A stretch of 64,000 nucleotides of DNA from Emiliania huxleyi CCMP1516 (lineage: Eukaryota; Haptophyta; Isochrysidales; Noelaerhabdaceae), in assembly GCF_000372725.1 (NCBI RefSeq), contig NW_005198017.1:172286-236285 (forward strand), written 5' to 3'. Positions 49,934 to 60,704 of the stretch are shown one piece after another. The translations under genes and the position numbers were made by a program. Under the pieces are notes generated by a model. That model was not told where the DNA came from and did no database searches. It was given only the letters and a program-made list of their open reading frames with translations. Position 1 is the first letter of the stretch. Each line of letters begins with the position of its first letter.

Positions 49934-51293
49934 ATGAGCAGCGGCGCGTCTGAGCTCTTGAACTCTGACGACCTCGTCGAGATTTGGCTCTACAAGCTTC
50001 CCCAAGCTGGAGGAGCTCGAGGCGTAGCGTTATTTTCTTTTTTCGGCCAGCCCAGGAATATTCTATTTCCCTCGCAAACGTGAAAGTCGACTAGGCCGGC
50101 TGCACCCATAAACTGAGTGGGGTCTAGCGGTAGCGGTGTCTTATCAACCTAGGAATATTTGTGGGGTCGCAGCCGACAATGTGTGTGTGTACTTAGACTG
50201 GATCCCTATGCCTCGCACGCCAGCCGCTCCAAGCGAGCCACCACGGGTGCTGTCGCTGTTCATCGAGCTGCCTCGTGGTGCGGTCAAACACGGCTACTCC
50301 TTTCAGCATGCGGCCAAGGTGCCGGCGCCATACCTCGTGTACGGCACGCAGCCCGCCATCGGCAGGATTGCGGCCGCGCGAGCTGCTGCGGGCCTGCTGA
50401 CAGAACTGCGCGAGATTGACATCGGTGGGCTCAGGAACCTCTCTGCCGCGTCGCTGGGAGTGTCTCCGGCGGCGTTGGAGCTGGCCGCCCGGTCCGCGCC
50501 CACCCGACTCCCACCTCGCCCTCTCCCACCGCCCTCTGAGCCAGTCTCCATGACGCGCGCGCGTGCTCTCCCGCAGCCGCTCGGTCGACGCGACACACTG
50601 CCCCTCGTGGGAGCTCGTCCTGATCTGGCTCTCCAAGCTGCCGCTCCTCGCGACGGCGATGCGCGCTGAGCCAGCGCTGCCCCGGTGGGCGTGGGTCGAC
50701 GTCGGTCTGACACCCACCGGCCGGCCAGCGGCCAGAGAGCTCCCGCTGACGCCTCCAGCCCCGATCGCCGGCCAGGCTTCAACGTCTACCGCGTGCTGCG
50801 CAGGAGGCCGCCGCCCGCGCCATGGACTCGCTTCTGGCCACGCGGCGGGGGCGTCGCCGTCGCCCGCAACCAGGGCGGCTGCCACAACGAGTTGCGGCGC
50901 ACCAACTTTAGCGCCTGCATCATCGGCACCTTTTTCTACGGCGAGAGCGCCGCCCTCCTACGCCTGGCGCAGCTGTTCTTTGCGCGCGCGCGCCGCTACG
51001 TCTTGCGGATGGCCTCGCCCGGCTACGCCGGCCCCAAGCTGCTGTGCGCCGACCAGGACGTGCTCGAGGAGGCGGTGGCGCACGAGCCGTCCTTGGTCGA
51101 GGAGTTCCAGGTCTCGCAGCGCGAGTTCTTCGGCTGGGGCTGGGCGCCGCCCGACAAGCAAAGCGACAACGAGACGCGACCTAGTCGGAGAGGGGAGTGT
51201 GCAGCGCAGGATCATGCTCCTGGAAAAGTGATGTGCCAGCAAAGCCATTTGCTTCTCCGCGCCCGTCGCCACGCCAAGCTGTCAAAGACATAA
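49934..51293 (+). CDS. possible multi-exon gene, unresolved
   Basis: Several pieces look coding but I cannot join them with confidence: 49934 on (MSSGASELLNSDDLVEIWLY, KLPQ); 50208-50669 (RVLSLFIELPRGAVKHGYSF ... LREIDIGGLRNLSAASLG); about 50563 (THCPSWELVLIWLSKLPLLA, which repeats the LV-x-IWL-x-KLP of the first piece); and about 50777-51230 (NELRRTNFSACIIGTFFYGE ... LLCADQDVLEEAV). The shared LV-x-IWL-x-KLP suggests an internal duplication. Product unknown. Confidence 0.3.
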
Positions 51294-51336
51294 ATAAATA
51301 AATAAAACGGGCAAACTCTGAGACGAGATGGGATTT

Positions 51337-51880
51337 AAAGAAAGAAAGAAAACAGACAACCCAAGGGAGATGGGGGAGGAGGACGGCACGCCGCCACCAC
51401 ACAGGGATTTTAAGGAGAGGTGTGTGGTGCGCTAGCCGTCGCCCACCCTAGGGAGTCTGCCTCTTCCTATCTCTCTTCGCAGTCTCTCGCCGATTCTCGC
51501 TGCAACCTTCATTGATTGATTGACTGATGGGAAGGCGAAACACAGTCCGACCAACGACTGGGACACCAACATGCCACCTCGCGGCCGTCCCACTCTCGTC
51601 GGTCTCTCCCTTGTCACTTCCTCCTCTGTCGCGTCGTTCTCTTCTGCCTCGTCCTGCGACGCCGCCGCCTGCCGGTCCCTTGTTCTCGCGGCTTCTTTCG
51701 CCTTGCGCAACTCCGTCCTCCTCCGCGGCGTATCCTGGCCCCTCGAGTCTATCAAGCTCCCCTCGCGCAAGGACCACATTTCTGACTCCCACTCCGATCA
51801 TTTGCCTACACGTCATGTTGTTGCTCAGGTCCACTCTCTCTCTCTTCGAACACTCGTGCCTCTACGGATGATGCCGGCGC
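51337..51880 (-). mobile_element. retroelement-like copy, inverted arm
   Basis: Reverse complement of 52320-52797. From its 3' end: (TTTC)n tail, the GGGTTGTCTG ... GTGGTGGCGGCGTG block, then an open frame containing a charged segment and MTCRQMIGVGVRNVVLARGE. A single-base or short indel disrupts the C-terminal part relative to the other arm. A 3' simple repeat plus 5'-truncated relatives elsewhere points to a LINE-like element. Confidence 0.7.
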
Positions 51881-52319
51881 TGGGGTCCCCTTCGGATGCA
51901 TCGTGACATCTGACAACTGAATTTCCACTGGTTCGTCCTCCTCTGAGCTCTGAGTCATCTTCCCCGTCCTCCTTCCGCTCGGCCCTTCGCTCGGTACGTT
52001 CGGTGTGGCTCACCCTCCATGCCGTGAACAGGCGCTTTATCCACCCTATATTCTTCTCTCGTTCCTCTGCCCGTGCCTTGGTCTTGTCGTTGTTTCGCAC
52101 CCATGTCTGTATGGCAATCGAGGCTGCCTTCCCCACTGCCTGTAGTTCACTCGTCACCTCTCCCGCGAGCTCCCTTCTCTTTCTTTCGGGTATGGAGTCC
52201 GTGAGTGTTGGTAGCGTTCTGAGGATTTAGGGGACTAATTTAGGGCTGCTGCCGTTTATTGCGGGCCCGCGCCCTCTCAACGGAAAGTAAGGAGAAAACG
52301 CCGCGCGGGCCCAAGCCTC
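51881..52319 (-). mobile_element. spacer between inverted arms, probable upstream coding part
   Basis: The minus strand has a frame of about 110 residues (ASIAIQTWVRNNDKTKARAE, EEREKNIGWIKRLFTAWRVS) that would precede the frame in the left arm. So the left copy may be the longer one and the right copy a truncated inverted insertion. No reverse transcriptase motif seen. Confidence 0.4.
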
Positions 52320-52797
52320 CCTTCAGGCATCATCCGTAGAGGCACGAGTGTTCGAAGGGAGAGTGGACCTGAGCAACAACATGACCTGTAGGCAAATGCT
52401 CGGAGTGGGAGTCAGAAATGTGGTCCTTGCGCGAGGGGAGCTCGATAGACTCGAGGGGCCAGGATACGCCGCGAGGAGGACGGAGTTGCGCCGACAGGCG
52501 AAAGAAGCCGCGAGAACAAGGGACCGGCAGGCGGCGGCGCCGCAGGACGAGACAGAAGAGAACGACGCGACAGAGGAGGAAGTGACAAGGGAGAGAGCGA
52601 CGAGAGTGGGACGGCCGCGAGGTGGCACGAAGGTTGAAGCGAGAATCGGAGAGAGACTGCGAAGAGAGATAGGAAGAGGCAGACTCCCTAGGGTAGGCGA
52701 CGGCTAGCGCATCACACTCCTCTCCTTAAAATCCCTGTGTGGTGGCGGCGTGCCGTTCTCCCATCCCTCCCTTGGGTTGTCTGTTTTCTTTCTTTTA
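52320..52797 (+). mobile_element. retroelement-like copy, direct arm
   Basis: Frame 52348-52707 reads VDLSNNMTCRQMLGVGVRNV, then an acidic-basic stretch and RVGRPRGGTKVEARIGERLR (GRPRGG resembles an AT-hook), ending RLPRVGDG. It is followed by the shared 3' block and CTTT-type tail. Confidence 0.7.
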
Positions 52798-52935
52798 GGC
52801 CGCGACAGAGGAGGAAACGACAGGAGGGAGAGCGACGAGAGTGGGACGACCGCGAGGTGGCATGAAGGTTGCAGCGAGAATCGGAGAGGGACTGCGAAGA
52901 GAGATAGGAAGAGGCAGACGACCAAGGGCAGGAAG
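52798..52935 (+). mobile_element. fragment of the same retroelement-like repeat (copy 4)
   Basis: CGACAGAGGAGGAAACGACA to GATAGGAAGAGGCAGACGAC again encodes the GRPRGGMKVAARIGEGL segment. It begins directly after the tail of the previous copy, so one copy is inserted into, or next to, another. Confidence 0.75.
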
Positions 52936-54028
52936 GGTGCCCACAGGACCCGAAAAAAAATGGGCCATCGGGGTCGTCGATCACGTCGGCAACGGAGACG
53001 GGGTTGACGTCGATGAAGCTCGACGTCTCAGACGTCTCAGACTTGACGGAGGGGAAGCCATACTGGATGGCGGCCACTCGGGCGACGCTCGCGAGGTAGA
53101 CGAGCGCCGCAGCGGGCCGCATCAGCGAGAGAGAGAGAGAGCGACTCAAGGAGAGCTTGTAAGCGTAACACGAAAAGAAGGAAATATCGACAACACCTCA
53201 AGGGACTAACACGATCCTGCAAAAGGGAGCGCGAATGCACTAAGGTGGCTACGCCTCATCCTACAAAAGGGAGCGTAGAGGGGTGAGTCCTGCAGAGGAG
53301 GTGTGAAGACGCGAAGCGTGGGTTATGAACAGACGAGAAGGCCAGTGCGCGCTATGAACAGAGTGAGTGTGCTGCTGCTGGGCGCTGGGAGTGAGAGGAT
53401 GAGAAAGTGCCCGGGAACACATACAGAGAGGGACGAGTGCACGCATTGGGCATCAGAGAGCCATAAGTGTCTGTTGCTGTTTGGCTTGAGCCAAGCAGGC
53501 ACACCCGCGCGCGAGTGATTAGGCCAGGCCCGAAGCCTGACTCAAGCCAAGGTGGAGCACAGGGACAGGGACACTGTACTCACGTACTGACATCCCGCCC
53601 CGCGCCAGGGGCGGTGGCGCGCGCCGCGCCGGGACACTTTGGACCCGCAGCCTGGCATACGCCAGGCCACAGATCCGCCGGCAGAGCCTTATTTCTGCAT
53701 CCGCGATCCGCGCCGGCTCTCAGGAGAGATCCGGCGCGGTGCTGACCGCGTCCTCGCAGGCCACCGAGTTCACGATGGTGTCCGGAGGGAAACGGTGCAG
53801 CTGCGGCATGTGTGTCGCAGTGCGGCATGCCGCAGTGCGTCACGCGGCGCTCCTGCAGCAGCGCGCGCGCGGTGGTGAGGAGGGAGCAAGCCCTTGAGCT
53901 GTTGGCGTAGTCCATCGCCCGCGCACGCGCGCCGGCCTTGAGGTGGTTCCACCAACAACTGGCCCAGGGGTTGAGACCCTGCGGCGTTCACGCACGGACC
54001 CGCCTCGGTATGCGTATGGCTAACCTGG
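52936..54028. other. intergenic, possible exon remnant on minus strand
   Basis: On the minus strand about 52985-53140 reads ALVYLASVARVAAIQYGFPS followed by an acidic segment (FIDVNPVSVADVIDDPDGPF), like a signal peptide and start of a mature protein, but the frame then enters repeat copy 4. GGTGCCCACAGGACCC near 52937 recurs at about 55802. Otherwise nothing recognised. Confidence 0.35.
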
Positions 54029-54878
54029 GTCGCCTTGGACGTGTACCTGTGGCCTGGGGGGGGGGGGGGGGTAGTGGGGAGGGTGGCCGGGATGGGGGCG
54101 GTGATGAGGGGGGCAGCCAAGTTCCCTAGCCAGTCCTGGCGAGGCCCGGCGAAGAAGTGCCCGAGGTGAGGGAACCCATCAGGCGCCGGGCACGCGCGCA
54201 GGGCGGAGAAGGGGGAGAGGGGCAGATGCTGTGTGGGCCACAGGTAGGGGTGGGTGCCGCGCCTCCGAAGGAGGGGGAGGGACCGTGTCGCGAAAGCCCT
54301 GCCGGGGACACGGGCGCATGCAGGGAGAGGTAGGGGGGAGGAGGGGAGGAGAGGGGGGGGGAGTAGGTCGGAACCCTACTGCACTGCCTGGAGGTCAGCC
54401 CCACGAGGGGGTCAGCCCTGCAGTCTCGCAAGTAGTGAGGCGACAGGAGAGGGGAGGAGGGAGGAGGGTCAAGGCGCAGGAGGGGCGGCGGCGGACACGC
54501 CGATGGTGTCGAGGCGGAGGGCATATGGGAGGGCATATGGGAAAGATCAGGCGGCGCAGGGCGAGCCCGCGCCTCAGACGAGGGCGGGTCGCCTTGGACG
54601 TGTACCTGTGGCCTGGGGGGGGGGGGGGGGGTAATGGGGAGGGTGGCCCGGATGGGGGCGGTGATTAGGGGGGCAGCCAAATTCCCTAACCAGTCCTGGG
54701 GAGGCCCGGCGAAGAAGTGCCCGAGGTGAGGGAACCCATCAGGCGCCGGGCACGCGCGCAGGGCGGAGAAGGGGGAGAGGGGCAGATGCTGTGTGGGCCA
54801 CAGGTAGGGGTGGGTGCCGCGCCTCCGAAGGAGGGGGAGGGACCGTGTCGCGAAAGCCCTGCCGGGGACACGGGAGAG
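54029..54878. repeat. 290-bp direct segmental duplication
   Basis: 54029-54318 and 54590-54878 are nearly identical (start TCGCCTTGGACGTGTACCTG, end CTGCCGGGGACACGGG), 561 bp apart. Each contains a poly-G run of different length. A short third copy of GGGAGGGTGGCCGGGATG lies at about 54907. Confidence 0.9.
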
Positions 54879-57452
54879 GAGGCCCGAAGTGAGGTAGCGC
54901 CCGGTCGGGAGGGTGGCCGGGATGTGGGCAGTGGGGAGGGAAGAGAAGTCGGCTCGGCTGCGGTGGAAACACAGCACCATTGATCACAACGGAAGGAAGA
55001 CAGGGGAGGAGGAGGGGGCGGAGGACGGCGGTCGACGGCGCTGCAGATGGCGGGGCTGATGGGGGTGCTGATGGCGCGCGGCGGTGTGCGGAGGGCAGCG
55101 GCGCGGCGCCGCGGTGTGCGGAGGACGGGAGCTACTCGCGCCGATGGCGAGCGGGGAAGGAGGGGCGGTGGAGGCGAGGCTGGGGAGAGCCGGGTCAGAC
55201 GCTGACGGGGGTTGAAGGGTAGGGCAGGCTGGTGCCCGGGGAGAGCGGTGAGGAGGGATTGCTGGGCTGGCGCACATGCTGGTGGACGCTGCGTCCGCTC
55301 ACGGCGCCGCGAGGAGCAGGGACGGCGCAGGGTGGTGAGCCTGCGGGGACCGACAGTGTCCCGAGAGCCTGCGGGGGCCGTCGCAGGGGAGGAGGGCCCG
55401 AGTGAGACAGGGCATGCTTCACGAAAGCGAGGGCAGCGGCGGAGTGGTGGGGCTGTGAGAGGCGGGCGCGTCTGCTACATTTGCGCGAGCGGTCGGCGCA
55501 AAAACCTGTGGCCTGACCTCGGCTGTAGACCGGCGGACGCGCAGAGTGCTGATGCAGGAAGGGCAGAGCACGCCTGAGGGAGAGCTGGGATGCGGCAGGT
55601 AGCACCAGGCGAGAGCCCGCCGGCTTTTTGCAAAAACAAAGAAAACGCGGCTCGGCCTAGTGAGTTAAATCGCGGGAAAGACATACAAGTTAAAAGCGGA
55701 GGGAAGCTGTAAGCCGGTAAAAGAGAAAGAGGCACGAGAAAAAGCGAGTGACAATACTCGGCGATCCCCATCTCGAACGTATCACTGTTCGCTCACGGTA
55801 GGGTGCCCACAGGACCCAAAAGAAAATAGCTTTCCGGCTCAAAAAGGGACGCACGAGGCAAATCTGATGTTGGCCAGTTCCAATAGGAGAGAGGCCTCTT
55901 CCGTTGGGGGACCGAGTACATAGGAAACGAGGGTTCCCCGCGTTTGTCACGCGCGAGCGCGAGCGTGACACTGCACTTGGCGCCGAGCGCCCGCGGCTCA
56001 GACCTTGTGCAGGCCACCCCTCGGTGGTCACGCCGGTCCGGACCGATGGCGCTCGGTGTGGAGCAAGCAAGACCCCCCCCCCCCCCCATCGGCGCGCGCT
56101 CGCCATTCCAACGGCCGCCAGGAGCACCAAGAGGACTCCTCATGGCTGTGACCAAGTGGGATTCGACCGCGGGTTTACGCAAGGGCCCTCCCTGTGGGGG
56201 GGCCCGTGAACATCTTTAGCTTGTGAGCCAGGAAAAGGGTTGCAATTCACACCTCGCACCGAGGACCGAGCCCTCCCCCGCATGGTCCGCGCCGGTATCA
56301 TTCAAACTCTTTGCGCTTCCGCCGTACCCGCGCGCCATTAGCGCCCTCCTCGCCCAGCGCATTGCTTAGTGGTGCGCTCGCCTCCCTCCCTCCTGTGCGA
56401 CGCTCACTCGAGCGCGTTGTCTGTCTTGGCGCGCGCGCAGCGCGCGAAGTCCGAAGAGGCGGTGTGAAGAGGGGGGTCGTGTCCGGTGTGAAGGGTACCC
56501 ACCAGGGTATATCAGCGTATCCTCTAGGGGCCCAATGCGGGTCCTCTCAAGAGGGTATCAGGGTATAGCCCTGGGGTATGATCTGGGATACGATGATACT
56601 ATACCAAGCTGAAGTACCGAATCCAGGAGAATCGTGCTTTCAGTGGGGTTGTTTGGGTTGGGTTGGTTGGGGGTTGGGTTGTTCCGGTAAGGGCGTCTAC
56701 GCCCTTAGTTCCGGGTGAGGTTGGGTCGTCGGCGCGAAGGGTGAGGTCTCGACCGCCGTCGCTCACGTCAGCGGACGGCCACCATCGGTGTTTTTGGCTT
56801 CGCCACCGTCCAAGGCGTGCGCCATGCGCTCGCCGGCATCGAGCGAGCACGCCTGTCCGACGAGCGGCTTGCTGTGTGGACGCCTTCTTGTGGCTCTCGC
56901 CGAGAGCGTTTTGCGTCCCGGCGGGTGGGAGAACATCTACTCATCATCACGGAGTGAGCCGGAAAAAGCGACATAATCGGACGGTGCCGAACCGTGATCG
57001 AGTACTGTGATCTGTGATCTGTGAGGGTCCGCCCGCAGGCGCATTTTGTATACCGAGGCGGTGCCCGGTGCGCGGTGCCGAGCGCAGGCAGAGCCCACAG
57101 GTCGGACCTTAAGACAGCATTGTAGATCCCTGGGCGAGGGTGATGGCGTCCCCGTCGGGAAGGGCTGAAGGCGGGGGAGACCAACCCGATCTCTCCGGCG
57201 TCCCGGGAGCGTGATTGACACCTCCCCCCGTGCCAACCAACAGCCGAGTACTGTACTTTACAACGCACTTACGCGGTCGCGGGTCGGGTCCAACCCGTGA
57301 GGGCGGGTTTTGTCGAATCGGCCGGTGCAACCTAGGTGCAACCGTGATCGGTACTACGTAGCGAGCCCGACTTTTGTTTGTGAGCGCCAAAAGGAAAATG
57401 CAAAAAAACTTGTCCGCTCCTCTGGAGCGCTCGATGAGCTCTGTGGCTGTGC
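54879..57452. other. gene-poor region with low-complexity tracts
   Basis: No gene supported over 2.5 kb. Contents: repeated GCGGTGTGCGGAGG (55080-55130), poly-C run (56071-56087), GGGTATC-type degenerate repeats (56497-56595), and GGTTGGGTTG-type tract (56645-56690). Open frames here have skewed composition. Confidence 0.5.
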
Positions 57453-58487
57453 TCAGTCATGGTTGCAGATGCCACGTTGCCAGAGGAAGGAGCATCCTCC
57501 ACACTCACCGGCATGGATGTTCCGTTCCTTCAGCCATCGGCTCGTCCTTGAGCGCAGAAACTTCACACGCGTCCCGGCAGCTGGGCAACAGATCGATTCA
57601 CGAGCCTCATCGAGGTTGTTGGCACTTCGCACGTCACGACCATCGACTTCAAGTACCTCGTCGCCATGTTTGATGATTGCCTCAAGGTTGTGTGCTTCGC
57701 CAGATGCCTCATTTTTCAGTTCTGCGTTCCAGTCGCGTCCGGATTCTCGTGAAACACCTCCCCGCAATGCGCACACGAATTCGACAAAGAGAGGAGTCGC
57801 AGGCTGAGTGGTCACTTTCCACATTCGTTTGTGGTGAGACCACTGAAGCTGGGGCCGTTTCCCGTCACCTACTGGGTGATGCAGGTTGTGAATGTAGTAA
57901 ACTTCCTCCCATGGTCCAAAGCGCCGCTCGCCAATCTGGACGTTGATTTCGAAAGTGTCGTCGGGAATGCTAGCCTCCTTGCTGACGGAGCAAAAGCAGC
58001 CAATGTCCGTTAGCGCCGGGCAACCATCGTAGACAGCTTGGTACGACTGATAGGTCAGCTTATCGCAACCATTCAGCCAGAGCTTCTTGAGCATGCTGCA
58101 ATTCTGTGCAATCAGGGCCACGGTCTCGTCTGTGATGTCGGGGTTGAATGTCAGGCCAAGGTGCTGCAGGTGCGAGCCGCATCGTTGCACGAGCTCAGCA
58201 ACAACAGCGTGGTCAACTGGCGTGTGCGAGAAACTTGCGACGCATACGAATCGCACACTCGATATGATGTGCATGAGCTCCTCTCGCGTGAGCGCACATC
58301 TAACGAAAAGGTGTCGTATGTTGTCAAACCGTTTCTGCGACGTCAGTAAGATGGTCCCAAATTCGGGCCGGGACGTCATCTCCAGCTTCACAAGACTGGA
58401 CTTGTAAAACAGAACAGTCGAGTTGATGTTGGCGAAGGTCAGGGCGTATGTGAGGGCCATCCCGTTGTAGCACCGTTTCAGATACAT
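57453..58487 (-). CDS. leucine-rich-repeat protein with PDZ-like domain
   Basis: 344 residues. Cys-containing LRRs like those of F-box/AMN1 proteins occur at about 100-180: LQHLGLTFNPDITDETVALI, NCSMLKKLWLNGCDKLTYQS and CPALTDIGC. Near 285-320 the segment IIKHGDEVLEVDGRDVRSAN with GTRVKFLRS fits the carboxylate-binding and second half of a PDZ domain. The combination is unusual. The region is markedly lower in GC than neighbouring genes. The upstream frame reads ELINPDSRAW before the ATG, which suggests the protein is longer and joins the ORF at 58514 through a short intron or a frameshift. Confidence 0.65.
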   Translation of the reverse strand: MYLKRCYNGMALTYALTFANINSTVLFYKSSLVKLEMTSRPEFGTILLTSQKRFDNIRHLFVRCALTREELMHIISSVRFVCVASFSHTPVDHAVVAELVQRCGSHLQHLGLTFNPDITDETVALIAQNCSMLKKLWLNGCDKLTYQSYQAVYDGCPALTDIGCFCSVSKEASIPDDTFEINVQIGERRFGPWEEVYYIHNLHHPVGDGKRPQLQWSHHKRMWKVTTQPATPLFVEFVCALRGGVSRESGRDWNAELKNEASGEAHNLEAIIKHGDEVLEVDGRDVRSANNLDEARESICCPAAGTRVKFLRSRTSRWLKERNIHAGECGGCSFLWQRGICNHD

Positions 58488-58513
58488 GCTCCAAGCTCGG
58501 GAGTCAGGATTTA

Positions 58514-58867
58514 TCAGTTCGCCCCCAACCTCCCCGTGTCTGACGTCGTTGGCTCAAACTCCCAACGCCGCACAAGCATCTTTGCGCCGATCTCCATTGC
58601 GACCAAGCGCACGCTCCTCTCTTCATCACTCTCAGCGTCGAGTAGGCTGAGTATTTCGAGTATGACCGAGTGGCGCACGTCCGAGGTTTGCAGATGTCCG
58701 TGTTCAAGGGCGTAGAGGATCTTGACTAGTAGCGCGTTGCGTGATGCCATTGGCAGCACCACCTCGCCGAGCGTCGACAGTAAATTCAGCACCTCAAGCC
58801 CAGACAGACCCGCCAGCGTGTCGGCGCAAAGCTGCTGCAAGGTGAGCGGCTCGTTCAGACGGCTCAT
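58514..58867 (-). CDS. hypothetical 117-residue protein, probable 5' exon of the LRR gene
   Basis: Reads MSRLNEPLTLQQLCADTLAG ... VILEILSLLDAESDEERSVR, helical and leucine-rich, on the same strand and with the same lower GC as the LRR ORF 27 bases downstream. I suspect one gene, but found no splice pair that keeps the frame. Confidence 0.5.
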   Translation of the reverse strand: MSRLNEPLTLQQLCADTLAGLSGLEVLNLLSTLGEVVLPMASRNALLVKILYALEHGHLQTSDVRHSVILEILSLLDAESDEERSVRLVAMEIGAKMLVRRWEFEPTTSDTGRLGAN

Positions 58868-59112
58868 ATATTTATTCAGAAGCGCGTGTCGACCGTGTCA
58901 CGAGCTCACGACCGACCTGACCCGACCGCGTCATTTGTCAGGACAAGTATGAGAAGTAGACCCTCCCACTATCCGCTTCATACGCGACCGTTACGTGCGA
59001 ATTCCAAAAGAATATATCACTGCAGTGTTCGGCACTACCTGCAATTGACCCTATTCTGACTCCGCAAAAGAAATCTGCCGCTGTCATCCGGCGCGACGAG
59101 GCGATAGTGTAC
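58868..59112. promoter_or_regulatory. divergent promoter region, LRR gene / Dus1-like
   Basis: 245 bp between head-to-head start codons. Contains AATATATCAC near 59010. No further element recognised. Confidence 0.4.
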
Positions 59113-60567
59113 ATGAGCCTGGCAGCATCTCCCAAGAAGAAGGGGCCACGGCGACGAGGCCCCCGGCGATCCAAGCGGATCAATGAGACGAGCCTGCAGC
59201 CCAGCCACGAGCCTCAAGCTCCATGCCCAAAGCGCACACGCACTACGTCGCCGCTGCCTCCGCCCTCCGCCGTCTCGCTGCCTCCGCCGCGCCAGCCGTT
59301 GCCGCCGCATCGGCTTATCCTCGCCCCGATGGTCGGCGGCAGCGAGCTGGCCTTCCGGCTCCTCGCTCGGCGGCACGGCGCGCAGCTATGCTACACGCCG
59401 ATGATCCGGTCCGAGGAGTTTGCCGTCCCACTGCTGGAGCGCCACGCCGACGACTGCCCGCTGGTCGCCCACTTTTCGGGCAACGACCCGCAGACGCTGC
59501 TCGACGCTGCAAGGCAGGCCGAGCGCTGCCGCGGCGTGGTGGCGGTCGACCTCAACCTCGGCTGCCCTCAGCGCGCCGCGCGGAGCGGCAGGTTTGGTGC
59601 CTTTCTGTGCGACGCCGCGGACCGCGCGCTGCTGCTCCGGATCGTGAGCACGCTGTCGCGCTCGCTGTGTGTGCCGCTCTTTTGCAAGGCAGAGGATTCT
59701 CAGCCGCAGCCCTCGCCGCCTCACCCACACCCGCTCCCCGACCGCCGCTTCGCCGCCGTTCCCCCGCGTCTCACACAGATCCGGCTGCTCGACGAGATCG
59801 ACGAGACGCTCGCCTTCGCGCAGCAGCTGCAGGACGCGGGCTGCGCGCTGCTCGCCGTGCACGGACGCTACCGCGGCTCTCCGATGCGCCGGCGGGACGG
59901 GCCGGCGCACCTCGACCAGGTCGCCCTCATCAAGCAGAGGCTCTCCGTCCCGGTCGTCACGAATGGCAACGTGCGCAGCGGCGCGGAGCTAGTCGATTCA
60001 CTGCTGCTCACGGGAGCAGACGGGGCGATGACGGCGGAGGGGGCGCTCGACGACCCGGCCATCTTCGCGAAGGCCATCGCGCACGCGCACGCGGAGCGGT
60101 CGCGGCTGGCGGCGGAGCGGAGGCGCGCAAAGGCGCTCAAGGCGCAGAGGCGCGACGGGAGGCACCTGACGGAGGAGGAGGCGGCGGTGGTCAGAGGCCG
60201 GAAAGCCGCAAAGGCCACTCTCGCCCAGATCAAGGCGATCTCGTCCGCCTTGCCACCGCCGCCCAGCGCCGCGCCGCCGCCACCGTTCGCGCTTGCCGAG
60301 CACTACATCGGACTGGTGGAGGAGCACCCGCCGCCCGGTGGTGCAGCCGCGCTGCTCTCGCACGCCGTCTTCCACCTGAGGCGGCTGTGCCGCACCCCGC
60401 TGGCAGAGTTTGGGCTCCTCGCCGACCTCGAGGCATGCAAGAGCCTCGCAGCGTGTGCGGACGTGATCCAGCGGTGCCGCGCGTTTGCTGAGGGCTCGGA
60501 GGCGTTCCAGGGGCGGCGCCGCCCGCCGTCGTATTGGCGGAGGCAGCAGCGGCGGAAAAAGATGTGA
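59113..60567 (+). CDS. tRNA-dihydrouridine synthase, Dus1-like
   Basis: Exons 59113-59688 and 59779-60567 give 454 residues. A basic, Pro-rich N-terminus (possible nuclear signal PKKKGPRRRGPRR) precedes the Dus barrel: LILAPMVGGSELAFRLLARR, HFSGNDPQTLLDAARQAE, VAVDLNLGCPQRAARSGRFG (catalytic Cys in GCPQ), CKIRLLDEIDETLAFA (formed by splicing), LLAVHGRYRG and VVTNGNVRSGAELVD. Dus1 modifies U16/U17 of tRNA using FMN and NADPH. The 90-bp intron has a GC donor and its length is a multiple of three, so the frame stays open through it; removing it restores the conserved spacing. Confidence 0.9.
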   Translation: MSLAASPKKKGPRRRGPRRSKRINETSLQPSHEPQAPCPKRTRTTSPLPPPSAVSLPPPRQPLPPHRLILAPMVGGSELAFRLLARRHGAQLCYTPMIRSEEFAVPLLERHADDCPLVAHFSGNDPQTLLDAARQAERCRGVVAVDLNLGCPQRAARSGRFGAFLCDAADRALLLRIVSTLSRSLCVPLFCKAEDSQPQPSPPHPHPLPDRRFAAVPPRLTQIRLLDEIDETLAFAQQLQDAGCALLAVHGRYRGSPMRRRDGPAHLDQVALIKQRLSVPVVTNGNVRSGAELVDSLLLTGADGAMTAEGALDDPAIFAKAIAHAHAERSRLAAERRRAKALKAQRRDGRHLTEEEAAVVRGRKAAKATLAQIKAISSALPPPPSAAPPPPFALAEHYIGLVEEHPPPGGAAALLSHAVFHLRRLCRTPLAEFGLLADLEACKSLAACADVIQRCRAFAEGSEAFQGRRRPPSYWRRQQRRKKM

Positions 60568-60704
60568 TCGGTATTTTCGTGTTGCAGTATCCGTGAGTGT
60601 GTCATATCAAAACCGCGCCCGACGGAAAGGCGCCGACCCGTAACACACTGTAGCTGTGGGACCTTTGCACACGAGCTGACAGAACCCTCCGCAAAACGAA
60701 CCCG

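Noticed and set aside
53480..53505. TTGGCTCAAG on the minus strand as a dinoflagellate spliced-leader relic
   Set aside because: Only 10 bases match, they sit inside a local palindrome (TTTGGCTTGAGCCAA), and no gene start follows.
55690..56209. overlapping ORFs on both strands near 55.7-56.2 kb
   Set aside because: No recognisable protein features; they span a poly-C run and a dispersed GGTGCCCACAGGACCC repeat.
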